Of a stretch of 64,000 bases of DNA, positions 1 to 10,482 are shown one piece after another. Below the pieces are notes generated by a model that worked only from the letters and a program-made list of their open reading frames with translations, made no database searches and was not told where the DNA came from. Source of the stretch: Hippasteria phrygiana (taxonomy: Eukaryota > Echinodermata > Asteroidea > Valvatida > Goniasteridae); assembly GCA_037893225.1 (NCBI GenBank), contig JAZGUH010000935.1, positions 186,001 through 250,000 of the forward strand, in the 5' to 3' direction. Position 1 is the stretch's first letter, and each line of letters opens with the position of its first letter. The translations under genes and the position numbers were made by a program.

Positions 1-1321
1 GTGTACAACGATTCGATTTACACATAGCGCGGGGCACTGTATAAGCAGTGTCCTGCATACGTATGCAGTGGACACTAGACTTACATACTATGTACACGCA
101 ACTGGTAAATTCCAGTCTGTGAGGAACGGTCACAAGTTTTGTGTACGTTGCGTACCACTGGTGCGTACACACAGTGAGCGTGCAGAACAAAATGCAATCA
201 ATCGACGACTTGTTCAAGTTTAGTTCCACAGAGATTGCTGATTTCGTTGATTCCCATGCAACTCGTATTCACTTTACGCAGTCAAAGTAGGGAACCAGTT
301 ATGTTCGTGCATCAAATGGTTTCGCGAGCGTGCGTGTGCAGCGTGTATACAACATGACGGAATGACAGCAGAGATCGTTTGACAAAATTGGAAGTTGAAA
401 TGATTATGCATGGCGTATTGAACATCTACGATGTGATTGCGTATACCGGTACTGTTCATTGTTGTACGATAGATCTACGTTCGCTTTGGAAACATTCTCG
501 TTGGAAAAATAGATCGAGCACTTTGTAAAAATAAAGCAGAAGGCGGCGTCCGAAAAATTAGGAAAAGTTTATTGTACAATGTACATGTATACGCATATGT
601 AATTGTAGCGTGGCCCAGATTCCGGACACGCAATTTTTTTCCGGCCCTGCAGCCAAGACCTACTGGCATCCCTGACTATTACTTTACATGGAGCTATGGT
701 GCCCCAATTTTTCCCAAGTCCAAAGAATGTGCCATAGGTATACTGCAGAGTGTTGGATTTTTACAGGTTGAGGAAGCCTCCTAGTAAAAATGCCTAGGGG
801 GTTAGGTTTAAGCCGCTTAATTTATCACCAATACAACATTTAGTGCACAATTATTACTAAGCTCTAACTGTTTAGAATGCATGTTGTTAAAGGCAGCATA
901 TTATTTGTGATCGCAGTGTGCAAGGGTTTCAGCAGAAAAGTGCTTCAGAGAATACGCTGAAAATGTAATTTTCTTTTATGGTAATGTTTTATGTTGAATG
1001 GATTGCGTCTTTATTTGGAGATCATGGCAATTTTGGCCAACTTGACATAAGGTCAACCTCTTAGTGCAAGTATGTGAGGTTTAGTTGAGTCGATCCAATA
1101 ATTTTGCTTAACCGGGTACAGTTTTCCCTTGAATCGCCAATTCAGATATTGACCGGAAGTTTTTCTGAAATTTGTATTTGCATGGCGTGTCTTTCAGTTT
1201 TTTCAAGAAGTGCAAATTGTGAACTAAGCTGTGATATTGATCTCTACAAATGTTGAAAATTGAAAATAACTTAAGTAACTGAATTAAACCTTGATGGTTC
1301 TGTATGTTTATCCTAATACAG
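1..1321. other. WAC intron, mostly unassigned
   Basis: No exon was found. The first 600 bases hold no recognisable feature beyond an imperfect palindrome near 48-75. A repeat is annotated separately at about 640-812. The remainder (813-1321) runs into the acceptor of exon A, with nothing else seen. Confidence 0.5.
640..812. repeat. Interspersed repeat, copy 1 (GTTAGG-type end)
   Basis: This is near-identical to 29341-29526: both contain TTACTTTACATGGAGCTATG or a close variant, GTCCAAAGAATGTGCCATAG, and end in CCTAGGGGGTTAGG(G)TT. The ending places it in the large TTAACCCTAAC / GTTAGGGTTAA group described below. Confidence 0.7.
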
Positions 1322-1837
1322 CTGATACCAACAACAAGCATTCCAACGAGTCGGCTCGAGAGAAACCCACCCCATCACCTCTTCTGCATCAACAGCAGGC
1401 CAATAGATACCCAGACAGATCCGCCAGTAAACCCCAGGAGAGACCCTGTGGCAAGCCCCAGGAAAGACCTGTGGTCAGACCTCAGGAGAGACCATCGGCC
1501 GGCAGTGCCAGCACACTTACCCGGAGTTATAGCTCAAGCAGCAGCAATAGTAGTCTGTCACAGAAACGGCCGGCGCAGTCTAACCAAGCCCCCTACAGCT
1601 CCCTGGCACGGAGCCAAACTGAGGGGGTGCGGACTGAGCGTGAAAGGAGACATGATGTTGATTACCATCACAGAGAACATTCTAATATTAATGATAAACC
1701 GCGCAGTAGCAGTAGCCTGGTACATCCTTCTGGGGGCAGCAGCGGCAGTGTCAGTGGTGGACTTTCCCTGGCTACAGATATTTATGGGCGACTTAAACCA
1801 CTTGTATCCTACTCAAAAAGTGATAGAGATCGCACAG
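1322..1837 (+). CDS. WAC: WAC coding exon A (low-complexity linker after the WW domain)
   Basis: The acceptor AG is at 1320-1321 and the donor GTGAGT starts at 1838. The exon opens with two bases that finish a split codon and closes with the first base of the next, so both ends are phase 1. It encodes 171 complete codons of Ser, Pro, Arg and Gln-rich sequence without recognisable folds. Three near copies of KPQERP lie at about 1428-1500, a small internal repeat. A patch near RERRHDVDYHHREHS resembles the charged Arg/Asp/Tyr segments that follow the WW domain in human WAC. Assignment rests on the continuous frame with the downstream exons rather than on strong similarity of its own. Confidence 0.8.
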
Positions 1838-1902
1838 GTGAGTTGTACCACAAATAAGTTGACTTCTGCAAAAGATTAATCCCCAAATCGTCTATATGTA
1901 AT

Positions 1903-2614
1903 ATTAGTTACCCCACGAGTGCGAGTTGAACATGGACCAAACTGTTCGGTTAGTGGAGTATTGGACCACACACGCACTACGTTCTTTGTGTTCCACGAGT
2001 GCTTGTGGGATAACAAATCTATCTTGAAGCAAACTCAATGCACAGTAGTGATCCTCATTGTACGTTTTTTTTTTCACAGACATCCTTGTGCATGTAATGC
2101 AATTTAATACAGCATAAGGATGGGATGTTTACACATTTAAACGAAAAACAATTCAAATCTGTTTAGAAATTTTCCCAAACGTTTAAACGGAACTTAAATT
2201 TTAATAATGGGACCTTGTATTTATGCAATCTACCTTCCAGTTTTATTTACAAAGAATCTAGCATCTTTGTAAATTTATTTAATTTACAAAGAAATACAAA
2301 CGCCTTTAGTACTACAGTGTTATTGTTTGTGTTTGATGTTTTCAATACGCCGCCAGGCTACGATCAATGCTTGACTCAGATGGCACCTCTCCTACGTCCT
2401 ACACAAATACTGGGACGGGCGGCAGCTTTTTGCAATATTGTTGACTAAACGTTAAAACACTACGGGAAAATTTTGCTAAACGTTTATCAAATTAAACGTA
2501 AATTCCCATCCTTAATACAGTACACAATGCGCACTGTACAATACATACCATGAAGTGTGGGATGAAATCACAAGGCACTGTAGATGAATTGACCAATCAA
2601 GATCCAGAATTCAA
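1903..2614. mobile_element. MITE with ends near TTACCCCACGAG, copy A, interrupted
   Basis: It shares with 3384-3890 the inverted segments (T)TAYCCCACGAG...CGAGTGGGATAAC, the following ATCTATCTTGAAGCAAACT and the far end GACCAATCARGATC. Between these the copy carries a complete hAT-like insertion (2113-2512). Confidence 0.65.
2105..2520. mobile_element. hAT-like MITE with exact 8-bp target duplication
   Basis: The element is 2113-2512. TAATACAG stands on both sides (2105-2112 and 2513-2520). Ends are inverted: CATAAGGATGGGA against TCCCATCCT. Related fragments are at 43085-43212 (inverted) and about 53795-53835. The open frame inside has no recognised similarity. Confidence 0.8.
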
Positions 2615-2621
2615 GTGTTTT

Positions 2622-2778
2622 TTAACCCTAACCCTGCCAGACGCAGCACAGTGCATCTGTGGTGACAGCTCCACCTTGCTGCATTCTGCACACTGCACAC
2701 AAGTCAATGTGACAAAGTATGCAATCTGATGCGTCTGGCAGGGTTTCTAGCCAAAATACCCTGGAGGGTTAGGGTTAA
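2622..2778. mobile_element. TTAA-flanked MITE (TTAACCCTAACCC ends)
   Basis: It begins TTAACCCTAACCCTGCCAGA and ends GGAGGGTTAGGGTTAA, with TTAA at both ends. Inside, CCCTGCCAGACGCA and GCGTCTGGCAGGG form a second inverted pair. The TTAA site and CCC start fit the piggyBac superfamily. Confidence 0.7.
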
Positions 2779-3149
2779 AAGAAAATATAAGTTAGCACAT
2801 GTAGTCTGCAGATGGTGGTTTCCTCAATACAAAAACCTTTGTTTGGAACAATATCCTGCATAATGTAGCATATCGCTCTTGCAACAGCATTCAAAACGGT
2901 TTGAATATCGTGCACATGCATCATGTTCATTTTTCATGCATTATGTATGGTTACATCTTTTGTTACAAAAGACACCATTAGGAACAGTTGCTAAATGTGT
3001 TGTATTTCCTTGTATTTCCTTGTATTTCCTATTTGTTTTGTAATCTCTGTTGACAGAGTGAAAAGTGTAACATCTAAAGGTGGTGTTGCAAAGGACACTA
3101 AACAAAACTACTTCATTGCAAAAGCACACATTACTATTTCTTCTTGTAT

Positions 3150-4659
3150 TTAGCCCTCCTACTATTTGACCATACAAAACCTTACAAAAAGTTCATTTCA
3201 AAATTTTACCATAGCATTAACACACACATGGCAAAACCATACAATGTAATGCTATAGCAAGCTTATTGACATGGCTTCACTGTGGTACACAGTGTATGCC
3301 AAATGGTTTTGTGTGGTGAATATACTTCATTGTGGCTTATCAACAGACTACATGTTTTGGGGCTATGGTGAGTTATATATTATAAGTTATCCCACGAGCG
3401 CCGAGTGAAACACGGAATAATGTAGTGCGTCCGTGTCCCATATTTCACGAGGCCGAAGGCCGAGTGGAATATGGGACACGGACGCACTACATTTTCCGTG
3501 TTCCACGAGCGCGAGTGGGATAACGAATTTATCTTTAAGCAAACTTGACGCGCAGTAAAGATGGAACACGCACGGCGCTGTGCGCGAAACATGTACCACG
3601 TACACGCACACATCATTAACAGCAAGCACTATCCTGCAGGATAAACGGGAGCTATCTGGAAAACGTAACAAGTGTGCGCCGAAGACGTGACGATCCACAT
3701 GGGACGCAAACGCACAGCTTTTGAATTACCAATGGATTGTGCAGCACTGCGTTTTGCATATCGCGCAATTCGCAGAATTAGAACAGCGCAATTCGGAGTG
3801 TGTATATGGGCCATGTGATATGGGTTTTTATCACACTCTCAGCTGCCACGGATCGACCAATCAGGATCGAGGATTCAAGTTTGCTTGAAGATAAAATGTA
3901 TAACACTATGCTGGGGGCTTTGTTTCACATTTGCACTATCTGGACTGCTTTGTTTTACATGCTGGATGGAGTGTGTCCAATGTTGCCCTTTGATTTCTGT
4001 GGTGTTTTAGTTCTTTTTTTGTTGGCTCAGTTTATTCATGGAGAAAATAATTGTCTGCATGAATCATTCATCTTTGTTAATTTTATTGTTTTAACACAGC
4101 ATAAGTTTGGTTTGTTCTTTTGACTTTATTTTTGTTTTCCCTTTTTTTACACATTTATTTGTGTCTTGTTTTCTTCTTTTTTTTAGGGATGATGGGAAGG
4201 TCAAGCTCGTGTTTTTTTTTTTTATATAATTTAAGAAAGAAACCAAACTGACTGGGTAAATTCATCAATGTTCCCCAGTGCATAAATATATAGAAACCAC
4301 CCTAATTCTAAAATGGTATAGGCCTATTCATCAATGTTCCCCCCAGTACACAATGGAGTTGGTTCACCATACAAAACCTTGCACCTGCCAGCAGACACAG
4401 CCTGTACAACCATACAAAACCTTACAGTGAAGTTGATTTACCATTCATCACCTTACATAGTTCAGTACAGGCAAGTCTTTTGACCATACAAAACCAGACA
4501 GTAGCTCCACAGTGGACTCTAATAAGCAATGTGACCATACAAAACCAAACAGTGAGTCACTGAGTGTACAGCAGGTATACCATACAAAACCTGACAGCTG
4601 TATGGTTTTGTATGGTGAATAAACTTTCTTGTAAATTGCCTCAAGAGTAGGAGGGTTAG
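3150..4659. mobile_element. DNA element with CCCTCCTACT ends, copy 1
   Basis: The left end is TTAG/CCCTCCTACTATTTGACC, the right end GAGTAGGAGGG/TTAG. The arms are full of the motif ACCATACAAAACC and its inverse. Copy 2 at 49800-51614 is the same element in the opposite orientation. This copy holds another MITE (3384-3890). No transposase was recognised. Confidence 0.75.
3384..3890. mobile_element. MITE with TTATCCCACGAG ends, copy B
   Basis: The 5' part is a strong foldback: TTATCCCACGAGCGC, CGTCCGTGTCCCATAT and their inverses meet around 3450-3465 (GAGGCCGAAGGCC). The 3' part matches copy A. It is nested in the CCCTCCTACT element. Confidence 0.65.
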
Positions 4660-4767
4660 GATGATTTTGATAGAAGTTTCTGATAGAACACCTTTGAGAA
4701 TACTGTAGTTATTCTGGCTTAAATATTGCAGGCTAGCTACACTTTTGATTTGTTGTTTGACCCACAG

Positions 4768-4977
4768 AATCCCCACGTGTAAGAACCACCCCGTCCCCAG
4801 GCACACCAACTGCCACTCCGTCTCCGCTCGTGTCCAAATCGCTACACAACAACCAGCCCAACCAACAAGGTCTCCACCCACCAGTAGCTCAGAAGTTATT
4901 TCCTGCCCATTCGCCGTCACTCGATAGACACGGCCACCCCCACCACCACAGTGACAGGGCGGAAGAAGCATTTGAAA
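4768..4977 (+). CDS. WAC: WAC coding exon B (Thr/Pro-rich linker)
   Basis: The acceptor CAG ends at 4767 and the donor GTAAGT starts at 4978, a consensus site. Both ends are phase 1, matching exons A and C. The reading begins SPRVRTTPSPGTPTATPSP and continues through a His-rich stretch (HGHPHHHSD). This corresponds in position and composition to the Thr/Ser/Pro linker of vertebrate WAC. There is no domain, and the frame is open throughout. Confidence 0.8.
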
Positions 4978-5037
4978 GTAAGTCTCTTTTTACCGCCATT
5001 TGGAACATTATAGCGCATGCCAAAACATTAACCCTAA

Positions 5038-5260
5038 CCTTCCCAAATCCTCCAAAATCCTCTTTGGCAAATGGAGATATTTGGAGGATTGAGGGTCTTT
5101 GGAAGTTGAAGCATTGGTGGATTTTGCAGGATTAACCCTAACCCACCTCGATCCTCCAAAATCCTCCTTGCAGTTTTGGAGGATTCAGGATGAATGGTAT
5201 TTCAAGAAAGAGAATTTTGGAGCATTCAGGATGAATGGTGTTTCAAGCGAGGAGGATTTT
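5038..5260. repeat. TTAACCCTAAC-type repeat rich in ATCCTCCAAAATCCTCC
   Basis: It starts TTAACCCTAACCTTCCCAAA and resembles 61302-61654. It contains repeated TTTGGAGGATT and the inverse, with a second internal TTAACCCTAACC at about 5133. Confidence 0.6.
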
Positions 5261-5896
5261 AGGGGCCATTCAAAATGTTCAATGTTTTAAAATTTTGATT
5301 TTTGTTCAAAATTTGTTTGACCCACCCACCCACCCCAATTTGTGATCTTAAAATATTGATTTGCCATTCAATTAAACTAATAATAAAATGCCCAGTTTCA
5401 CGACAGCTGCAGCTGTGGGTCTCCCCACTTTAACACGTGTCCCCATGACTTCTAGTGTTTCATAATCAGCTACTGACCTACCGCTGGTGATACTGATTTT
5501 TTTCGTAGTCAATATTTTTTCCGCTGTATCGCCGATATGGCAATAAAAATCGTCTACAAATTACGGTATGATAAAAATGTTGTGAAAGGTTAGCGATCTT
5601 AAAATCCTAATGTACAAATGCATAGGCCTAAACAACTTTCAAAAACTTAACACCGCCAAAGCTCTCTGTCACAATATCGCCACTCAGATCGTCTACCCAT
5701 GGAGGAATGGTCCACTATACCTACGCCATGGCCAGTGTTGCAGTAAATTTTTTCAACAACTTCCGAAATTCTTGAAGTTGAAGCAACACAATACCTCTTT
5801 TGAAGTTGACATTCGTGTAAAAATCACGCATGTCCACGTATCGTTTTCCCAGGGCTTCGCAATGCGAGCAAGCAACGCGTATGCTTATTAGCACGG

Positions 5897-5947
5897 TTCC
5901 CATCTCTGCTGCGGTATTTAATTGATAGCAGTAGAGACGGGAACCAG
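5897..5947. repeat. Imperfect 51-bp palindrome
   Basis: GGTTCCCATCTCTGCTGC pairs with GCAGTAGAGACGGGAACC. The GGTTCCC/GGGAACC ends recall the element at 8696-9114. Confidence 0.5.
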
Positions 5948-6413
5948 TCTACAGTGCGTACTCGATTGGGTATATTTTGATGCATGACTTAGGGAGAATT
6001 TAAATAGGTCTATAGAATTTTACTCTCGATCTCAGACACCCTTATTTGCATTTCAAAGATGTATTGTGATTACATATATATATATATATACAAACGTTAC
6101 TTCATTGTTTTGAACGTTTGAAGGACATTACATATATAAAGCATTTGCCAAGCGTTTTTGGCGAAAAAGAGGAATTCTTGCTGCGCTTTAATTGTACATT
6201 TAGAGGAAAGACGATGGCAGTCGTTGTAAGATAATGTTTCTTCCTTCATGTTTTTATATCTGATCAATAATGTACAGCCCGGTATGGCAGTGCTGTGCCA
6301 AATGCCGAAAAGCCATAGGAACAGTCTATGAAGTATAGAATATCCACTCTGTTGAACAACGGATGATACAACGTCTAAGACTACGCACAGGCCGTACGGG
6401 TATAGGGTTGAAA

Positions 6414-6441
6414 AAACAAACAAACAAACAAACAAACAAAC
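6414..6441. repeat. AAAC microsatellite
   Basis: About seven copies of AAAC. Confidence 0.85.
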
Positions 6442-6894
6442 GAAGCGAAATGCGGGAGTGGAATTGGCAAGTCAAACGAGCATTTCTTTTAATTTTCCTT
6501 TGGTTTTTTATTTAATAGTAAATTTCGATTATTAATAAATTTCCTTGACCCACCCACCCACATTTTCGAAAAGAAATCGAAATTTTAAAACATTGAAAAT
6601 GTTGAATGGCCCCTTATCTCTTTTGTCTTTTTTTTCTAATAGTCACCAAAGAAAAAGTCCAAGGACAAACAATATTTGGTTTACAATAAAAGTTAAACAT
6701 TTACAATGGTTGCAAACAATTATATTAACGGTAAAATTTAAAAAAATTAACAATAACAGTGACTAACATTACAAAAAGAAAAATACAATACTGAAAATAT
6801 ATTAAAAAAGAATTAGATTATATAAAATTAATATAATTATATAAATATAATATAATTAAGAATACAATAAAATAAAAACTCCTAAAAACCACAA

Positions 6895-7285
6895 CTACTG
6901 ATAATTAATTAATCTTATCAGAGAGGGGACAGGAGATTTTTTTTTATATCTCCGAGTATTGATATGAGGCATGGTAAGATGGTTGGAATTCCTAAGATTT
7001 CGTTTGGTGAGAGAATGTCTTGGATTAGGAAGCATATGACGGTGTTTCTCCGAAACCAGCAAGTTTTTGGCCAATTGAGTGGCAAGGTGGTCAACACGTC
7101 TGTCTGAAAGCAATTGGATGTCAAGGAAATTAAGAACATCGTTATATGGCAAGACGTTTGGGTAAAACATTATGTGGAGTGCACGTTTCTAGACTCTTTC
7201 AATACTTTGAGCTTGATTTAAAGTGAGACCCAAAGACCAAACTACTGCACCGTATTCAAGTGTAGGACGAATGTAAATTTTATTT
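6895..7285 (-). pseudogene. Non-LTR retrotransposon 3' end (reverse transcriptase C-terminal region), relic
   Basis: On the minus strand the reading begins IYIRPTLEYGAVVWSLGLTL, then a block with IERV, an in-frame TAG where Gln is expected (about 7187), KRALHIMF, and a long tail (YNDVLNFLDIQLLSDRRVDH, ..., NTRRYKKKSPVPSLIRLIN) ending at a stop. The iRPxlEYgxxvW, IERVQkRA, LxxRR and NTRRYKxSpxpxLxrlLN motifs are typical of the C-terminal part of jockey/CR1/L2-like LINE polymerases. An AT-rich 3' region follows toward 6540. It is a 5'-truncated, dead copy. Confidence 0.75.
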
Positions 7286-7590
7286 TGGAGGATTGAGGAT
7301 GAATGCATTATTTTGTAAAGCACAGGAGGATTTTTGAGGCTTGAGGATGGTTCCTAGCAAAAAGGGTCTAGGGGGTTAGGGTTAAGGGTATTAGAGGATT
7401 TTGTCCTCTGGAGGAAAATGGAGGATCTAGGTCATCAGGCCCAATCTGATGCTGGAGGATTGAGGTTACTGGGGTGTTAACCAAATGATTTTTCATCATT
7501 GAGGCAGTGGGCCCCTATTAGATGATTCAGGTTTATGTACATGTAGCTTTAACACTTCGAAATCGGAGTGGTGTCGGGAGTTAGGGTTAA
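7240..7590. repeat. GGAGGATT-rich TTAA repeats, two adjoining
   Basis: One unit ends CTAGGGGGTTAGGGTTAAG at about 7385; the next runs from there to GAGTTAGGGTTAA at 7590. Both contain GGAGGATTGAGG motifs shared with 5038, 55880 and 61302. Confidence 0.6.
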
Positions 7591-7682
7591 GAGTGGTTGT
7601 AAGAACACTGTTTGCACACATTAACATATCAGCACTTAGACGGCTGTTTCTCTGTAGCGATCCATGAAAGAAGTTCTTTCTG

Positions 7683-7905
7683 TTAACCCCTTGAGTACGG
7701 TATTTTACGGGAGACGTCGGGGTGCTGCGGCAGGTCTGGCAGCCAAGCGAAACGGCCACAATGTGTTTGTGCAGTCAAGTGTAACATATACACAATAATC
7801 CAACAATGGATTGAAACTGCACAAACAGCGGCCAATGGCGTCATCCGGCCTGGTGGCACTGTTATTTTTTGTGCCATGTGGCGTCATCTGAACGCAAGGG
7901 GTTAA
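7683..7905. mobile_element. TTAA-flanked MITE, family with CCCCTTGNGTACGG ends, copy 1
   Basis: TTAA at both edges (7683-7686, 7902-7905), ends CCCCTTGAGTACGGTATTTT and CGTCATCTGAACGCAAGGGG. The interior includes TTTGTGCAGTCAAG and ATAATCCAACAATGGATTGA. The same family is at 28854, 29831, 34214 and 47775, with diverged members at 33127 and 60436. piggyBac-like by target and end sequence. Confidence 0.85.
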
Positions 7906-8173
7906 ACTTGCCCCGAGTTTTCACGGAGCTGCAGTTTAGATACATGAAAGCACTGCAAGGCAAACACTAACGGGTTGTTTTATGAGAAATATTCCTTCAG
8001 TAAAGAATACAAAACCTCTAAAGGTTGACATAACCCGTTGTACTTCAATTTTATTTACTGACACTGTTGGAATGATAAAAGTTTGGATTCAAGTAGATTG
8101 ATGGATTCAAGTCGCTGAATTCCTATATATGACCCCTGTGCAATATCTTTGTTGCATTTTTCTCTCATAACAG

Positions 8174-8513
8174 GGTTGTCCAACCAGTCTCCGGTCTCGG
8201 TAGCTTCTGTCTCGGACCTCTCCTCTCCAGCCATCTCACAGCCTTCACCACGCAACCAGACCTCCACGACACCTCTTCTCCCCCATACACAGTCGCACCC
8301 ATCGCAATCCAGAAGTAACTCCCAAGTACAGTCTCAGCATGACTCGTGTTCTGCGACACCGACGTCGGTTGGCACGCCGCTGGACAAATTGAGCCGAGTG
8401 TCGTCGGACATCAAGCAGGAACAGCCGCGGGAGGTGGATTCCGAGGAGTGTAAAGCTGTCGGCGACAGCCAGCCAGCTGCAGATAGTAAACAGTCAAGTC
8501 CGGTTTCATCAAG
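8174..8513 (+). CDS. WAC: WAC coding exon C (SNQSPVS region)
   Basis: The acceptor CAG ends at 8173 and the donor GTAATA starts at 8514. The exon is phase 1 in and phase 2 out, 340 nt. The reading LSNQSPVSVASVSDLSSPA matches human SNQSPMSLTSDASSP, followed by Ser/Pro-rich sequence and an acidic/Lys patch (SSDIKQEQPREVDSEE) that resembles a sumoylation consensus (IKQE). In human WAC about 80 residues predicted to be helical (around LLPALQATLQLNN) precede this point. They are not encoded between 4978 and 8173 as far as I can read. Confidence 0.85.
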
Positions 8514-8539
8514 GTAATAAAGAATGATCATTTTTTATC

Positions 8540-9430
8540 TACCTCCCCATGCTATCCATTACTTGGCCAAGACAACTATACGTCCCCTTATGGAGTACTG
8601 TTGCCACATCTGGGCTGGTGCTTCTGCTTGTTCAGAAGTACATTGTTAATTTGTTTGCAGAAGAGTTGGGCTCATCCTTACGGTTACCCTCACACTAGTC
8701 TGGTTCCCTGACCTGAAGATTCCCTGACGTCTAAATCTTAGGTCAGGTAGCTACCGCGGTTTATAATAGATCGTGACGTGTGTGTTAGTCCGAGTGACGT
8801 CAGTGGCATCATTCAAATTAAATATTCTTGCAAAATCCAGTCGGCAAAATACTGCAAGAGTGTGGCATTGATTTTTCAGTTTTTATATATAATTGAGAAT
8901 TCAAATTCCCGGATCTGTAACGGGCCTGACAGACATTTTGTTATTGCGAACATCAACGTTAACAGCCGAATGCTACCGAAAACAAGTTCGGAAAACTTGG
9001 GACATTTTCGGAAAATGTCAGAATTCTGACAGTTTTCGTCACGTGACATTGGCGGCTACCGGACCTAATATTCATCAGAAATAGTCAGAATATTTTGGTC
9101 TGGGAACCAGACTACCCTCACACTGGACATTTGTTGCTGCCCAGATTTTCGCTGTAATTTTTTCACTGGTCTGTCCAACTTGGTTTCTCCATTCAGGGAG
9201 CTTGAAACTTTCCGCTTGTTCTCACAATATACTCTAGCTGTACCTAGATGTAGAAAGAAAAACTATGCTAACAGCTTCTTCCCACATTGTGTATCTCTAT
9301 GGAATTCTTTGCCTGGTGTGTTTCTTATCCTACAACCTTTTATCTAAAAGACTAATCTTAATTCTTACCTTCTGCCGTTTTGATTCTTCCTCCGTTTGTA
9401 GCCCTTTGCCTCGAGTAGCTCATGGTCTTG
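8540..9430 (+). pseudogene. LINE relic split by a later insertion
   Basis: The left part reads LAKTTIRPLMEYCCHIWAGA. Right of the insertion (8696-9114) the frame continues LDICCCPDFRCNFFTGLSNL ... AVPRCRKKNYANSFFPHCVS, LWNSLP. The IRPLMEYcxxIWaga and RxKnYxnSFFPxxxxLWNSLP motifs are hallmarks of the end of CR1/L2-type LINE ORF2. Confidence 0.7.
8687..9123. mobile_element. MITE with 9-bp target duplication inside the LINE relic
   Basis: Element 8696-9114; CCCTCACAC on both sides (8687-8695, 9115-9123). Ends TAGTCTGGTTCCC and GGGAACCAGACTA are perfect inverses. A 9-bp duplication fits Mutator-like elements. A short relative is at 46008-46075. Confidence 0.8.
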
Positions 9431-10313
9431 TTTGAGGCAAAATTCAATGAAAAAAACCAAAATAAAGCGTATTTTTCATGGAGACTTCAGGCATTTACTT
9501 TCAGAACAAAAGTGTGATGAAACGATCTTGGCTATGCCAATAATGGCCAAGGATGGACCCCAACCTTACTAAGGTTGCTATTAACTTGATCATTACAAAT
9601 TATATTCCCACTCAACTTAGGTTTTTTTTTTTATCAAAACTCCCCTGTAAAATTGTGGATGAAAATAATTGTCAACAAGATTCATTTCCCCCCCCCCCTC
9701 CCCAAGCTCACCCACAGTCGACTTTGGGTCACTTAATACTTTTGTGCCACCCTTTCAATTTTGAGCCGGCCACTGCCGTTTGATGCGCCTTCACTAATCC
9801 GTACACCAATGCTATCCGTAATCGATAACGATCAACACAAAAAACTGGCATGACTTCATAGAGGGTGATCTCGCCACTGTGCTGGCCCGAGTCTGACTAC
9901 AGAAACACCCTTATTCAAGTATGCAGGACCTTGACAATTTAGGAGTTTATTGGAGGAGGGCCATGTTGCAGGCTAGTGTTCTCGCTAAAAGGAAAACGAA
10001 TTCCTTTGTGTGCACACCAAAGTTGGAGTCGAGTCCCTGCAAGTTCTTTCACAAGTACTTTCGCAAGCCCAGTCAGAAGTCCTTTCATAAAGCCGGTCAC
10101 AAGTAACTGGATGAACAATGACAAAGGAATGCCTTTGTCAAAGCTCATTTGAATAGCTTGTGATTGGGATTAGGACTGGAGGGCTTGTGATCGACTACAT
10201 CTCTGGTGCACACAGTTCTGAAGCTATTTGTGCAGAACATCTTTCATTAACGATTTTCATTTCGTGTGGTATTTAACATTGTACACATCTGATTGCATTG
10301 TCTTATTCTCCAG
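9431..10313. other. WAC intron remainder
   Basis: No gene. It holds one copy of the AAGTCC-rich foldback repeat (about 10020-10215); otherwise nothing recognised. Confidence 0.5.
10020..10215. mobile_element. AAGTCC/GGACTT subterminal-repeat element, copy 1
   Basis: It shares GTCAGAAGTCCTTTCATAAA, CACAAGTAACTGGATGAACA and AATAGCTTGTGATTGGGATT with 42445-42670 and, inverted, 53470-53640. Short AAGTCC-like motifs repeat near both ends. Confidence 0.65.
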
Positions 10314-10482
10314 CCCCACACCTAGCCAGACATCAAGCCAGTCAGGTACTGGTGTCAGCAGCCTACCTACTACACCTCAGAAGCCTGCGGTTGCAACACT
10401 TACGCCGTCATTATCGGCGTATCACAATGAGTCCTTAACGAAGCATGTAACTGGCTGGTCATCAGAGCTTTTGGATAGACAA
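10314..10482 (+). CDS. WAC: WAC coding exon D (start of conserved C-terminal region)
   Basis: The acceptor CAG ends at 10313 behind a pyrimidine-rich tract, and the donor GTAAGG starts at 10483. The exon is phase 2 in and phase 0 out. After a Ser/Thr/Pro stretch it reads TLTPSLSAYHNESLTKHVTGW, cut here at the conserved Trp, aligning with human [21 protein letters not shown]. This is the beginning of the highly conserved C-terminal block that precedes the coiled coil. Confidence 0.92.

Larger units (their letters stand above)
5262..6613. mobile_element. Long-arm inverted-repeat element
   Basis: Arms of about 70 bases, 5262-5334 and 6543-6613, are inverted copies (GGGGCCATTCAAAATGTTCA against its inverse, and GACCCACCCACCCA on both inner sides). 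The 1.2 kb interior has a (TA) run at 6073-6090, an AAAC run at about 6414-6441 and a small palindrome (5897-5947). No coding similarity. Confidence 0.55.

Noticed and set aside
1304..1879. Second long open frame overlapping the WAC exon in another phase
   Set aside because: It runs past the donor at 1838, has no similarity, and is explained by the compositional bias of the true frame.
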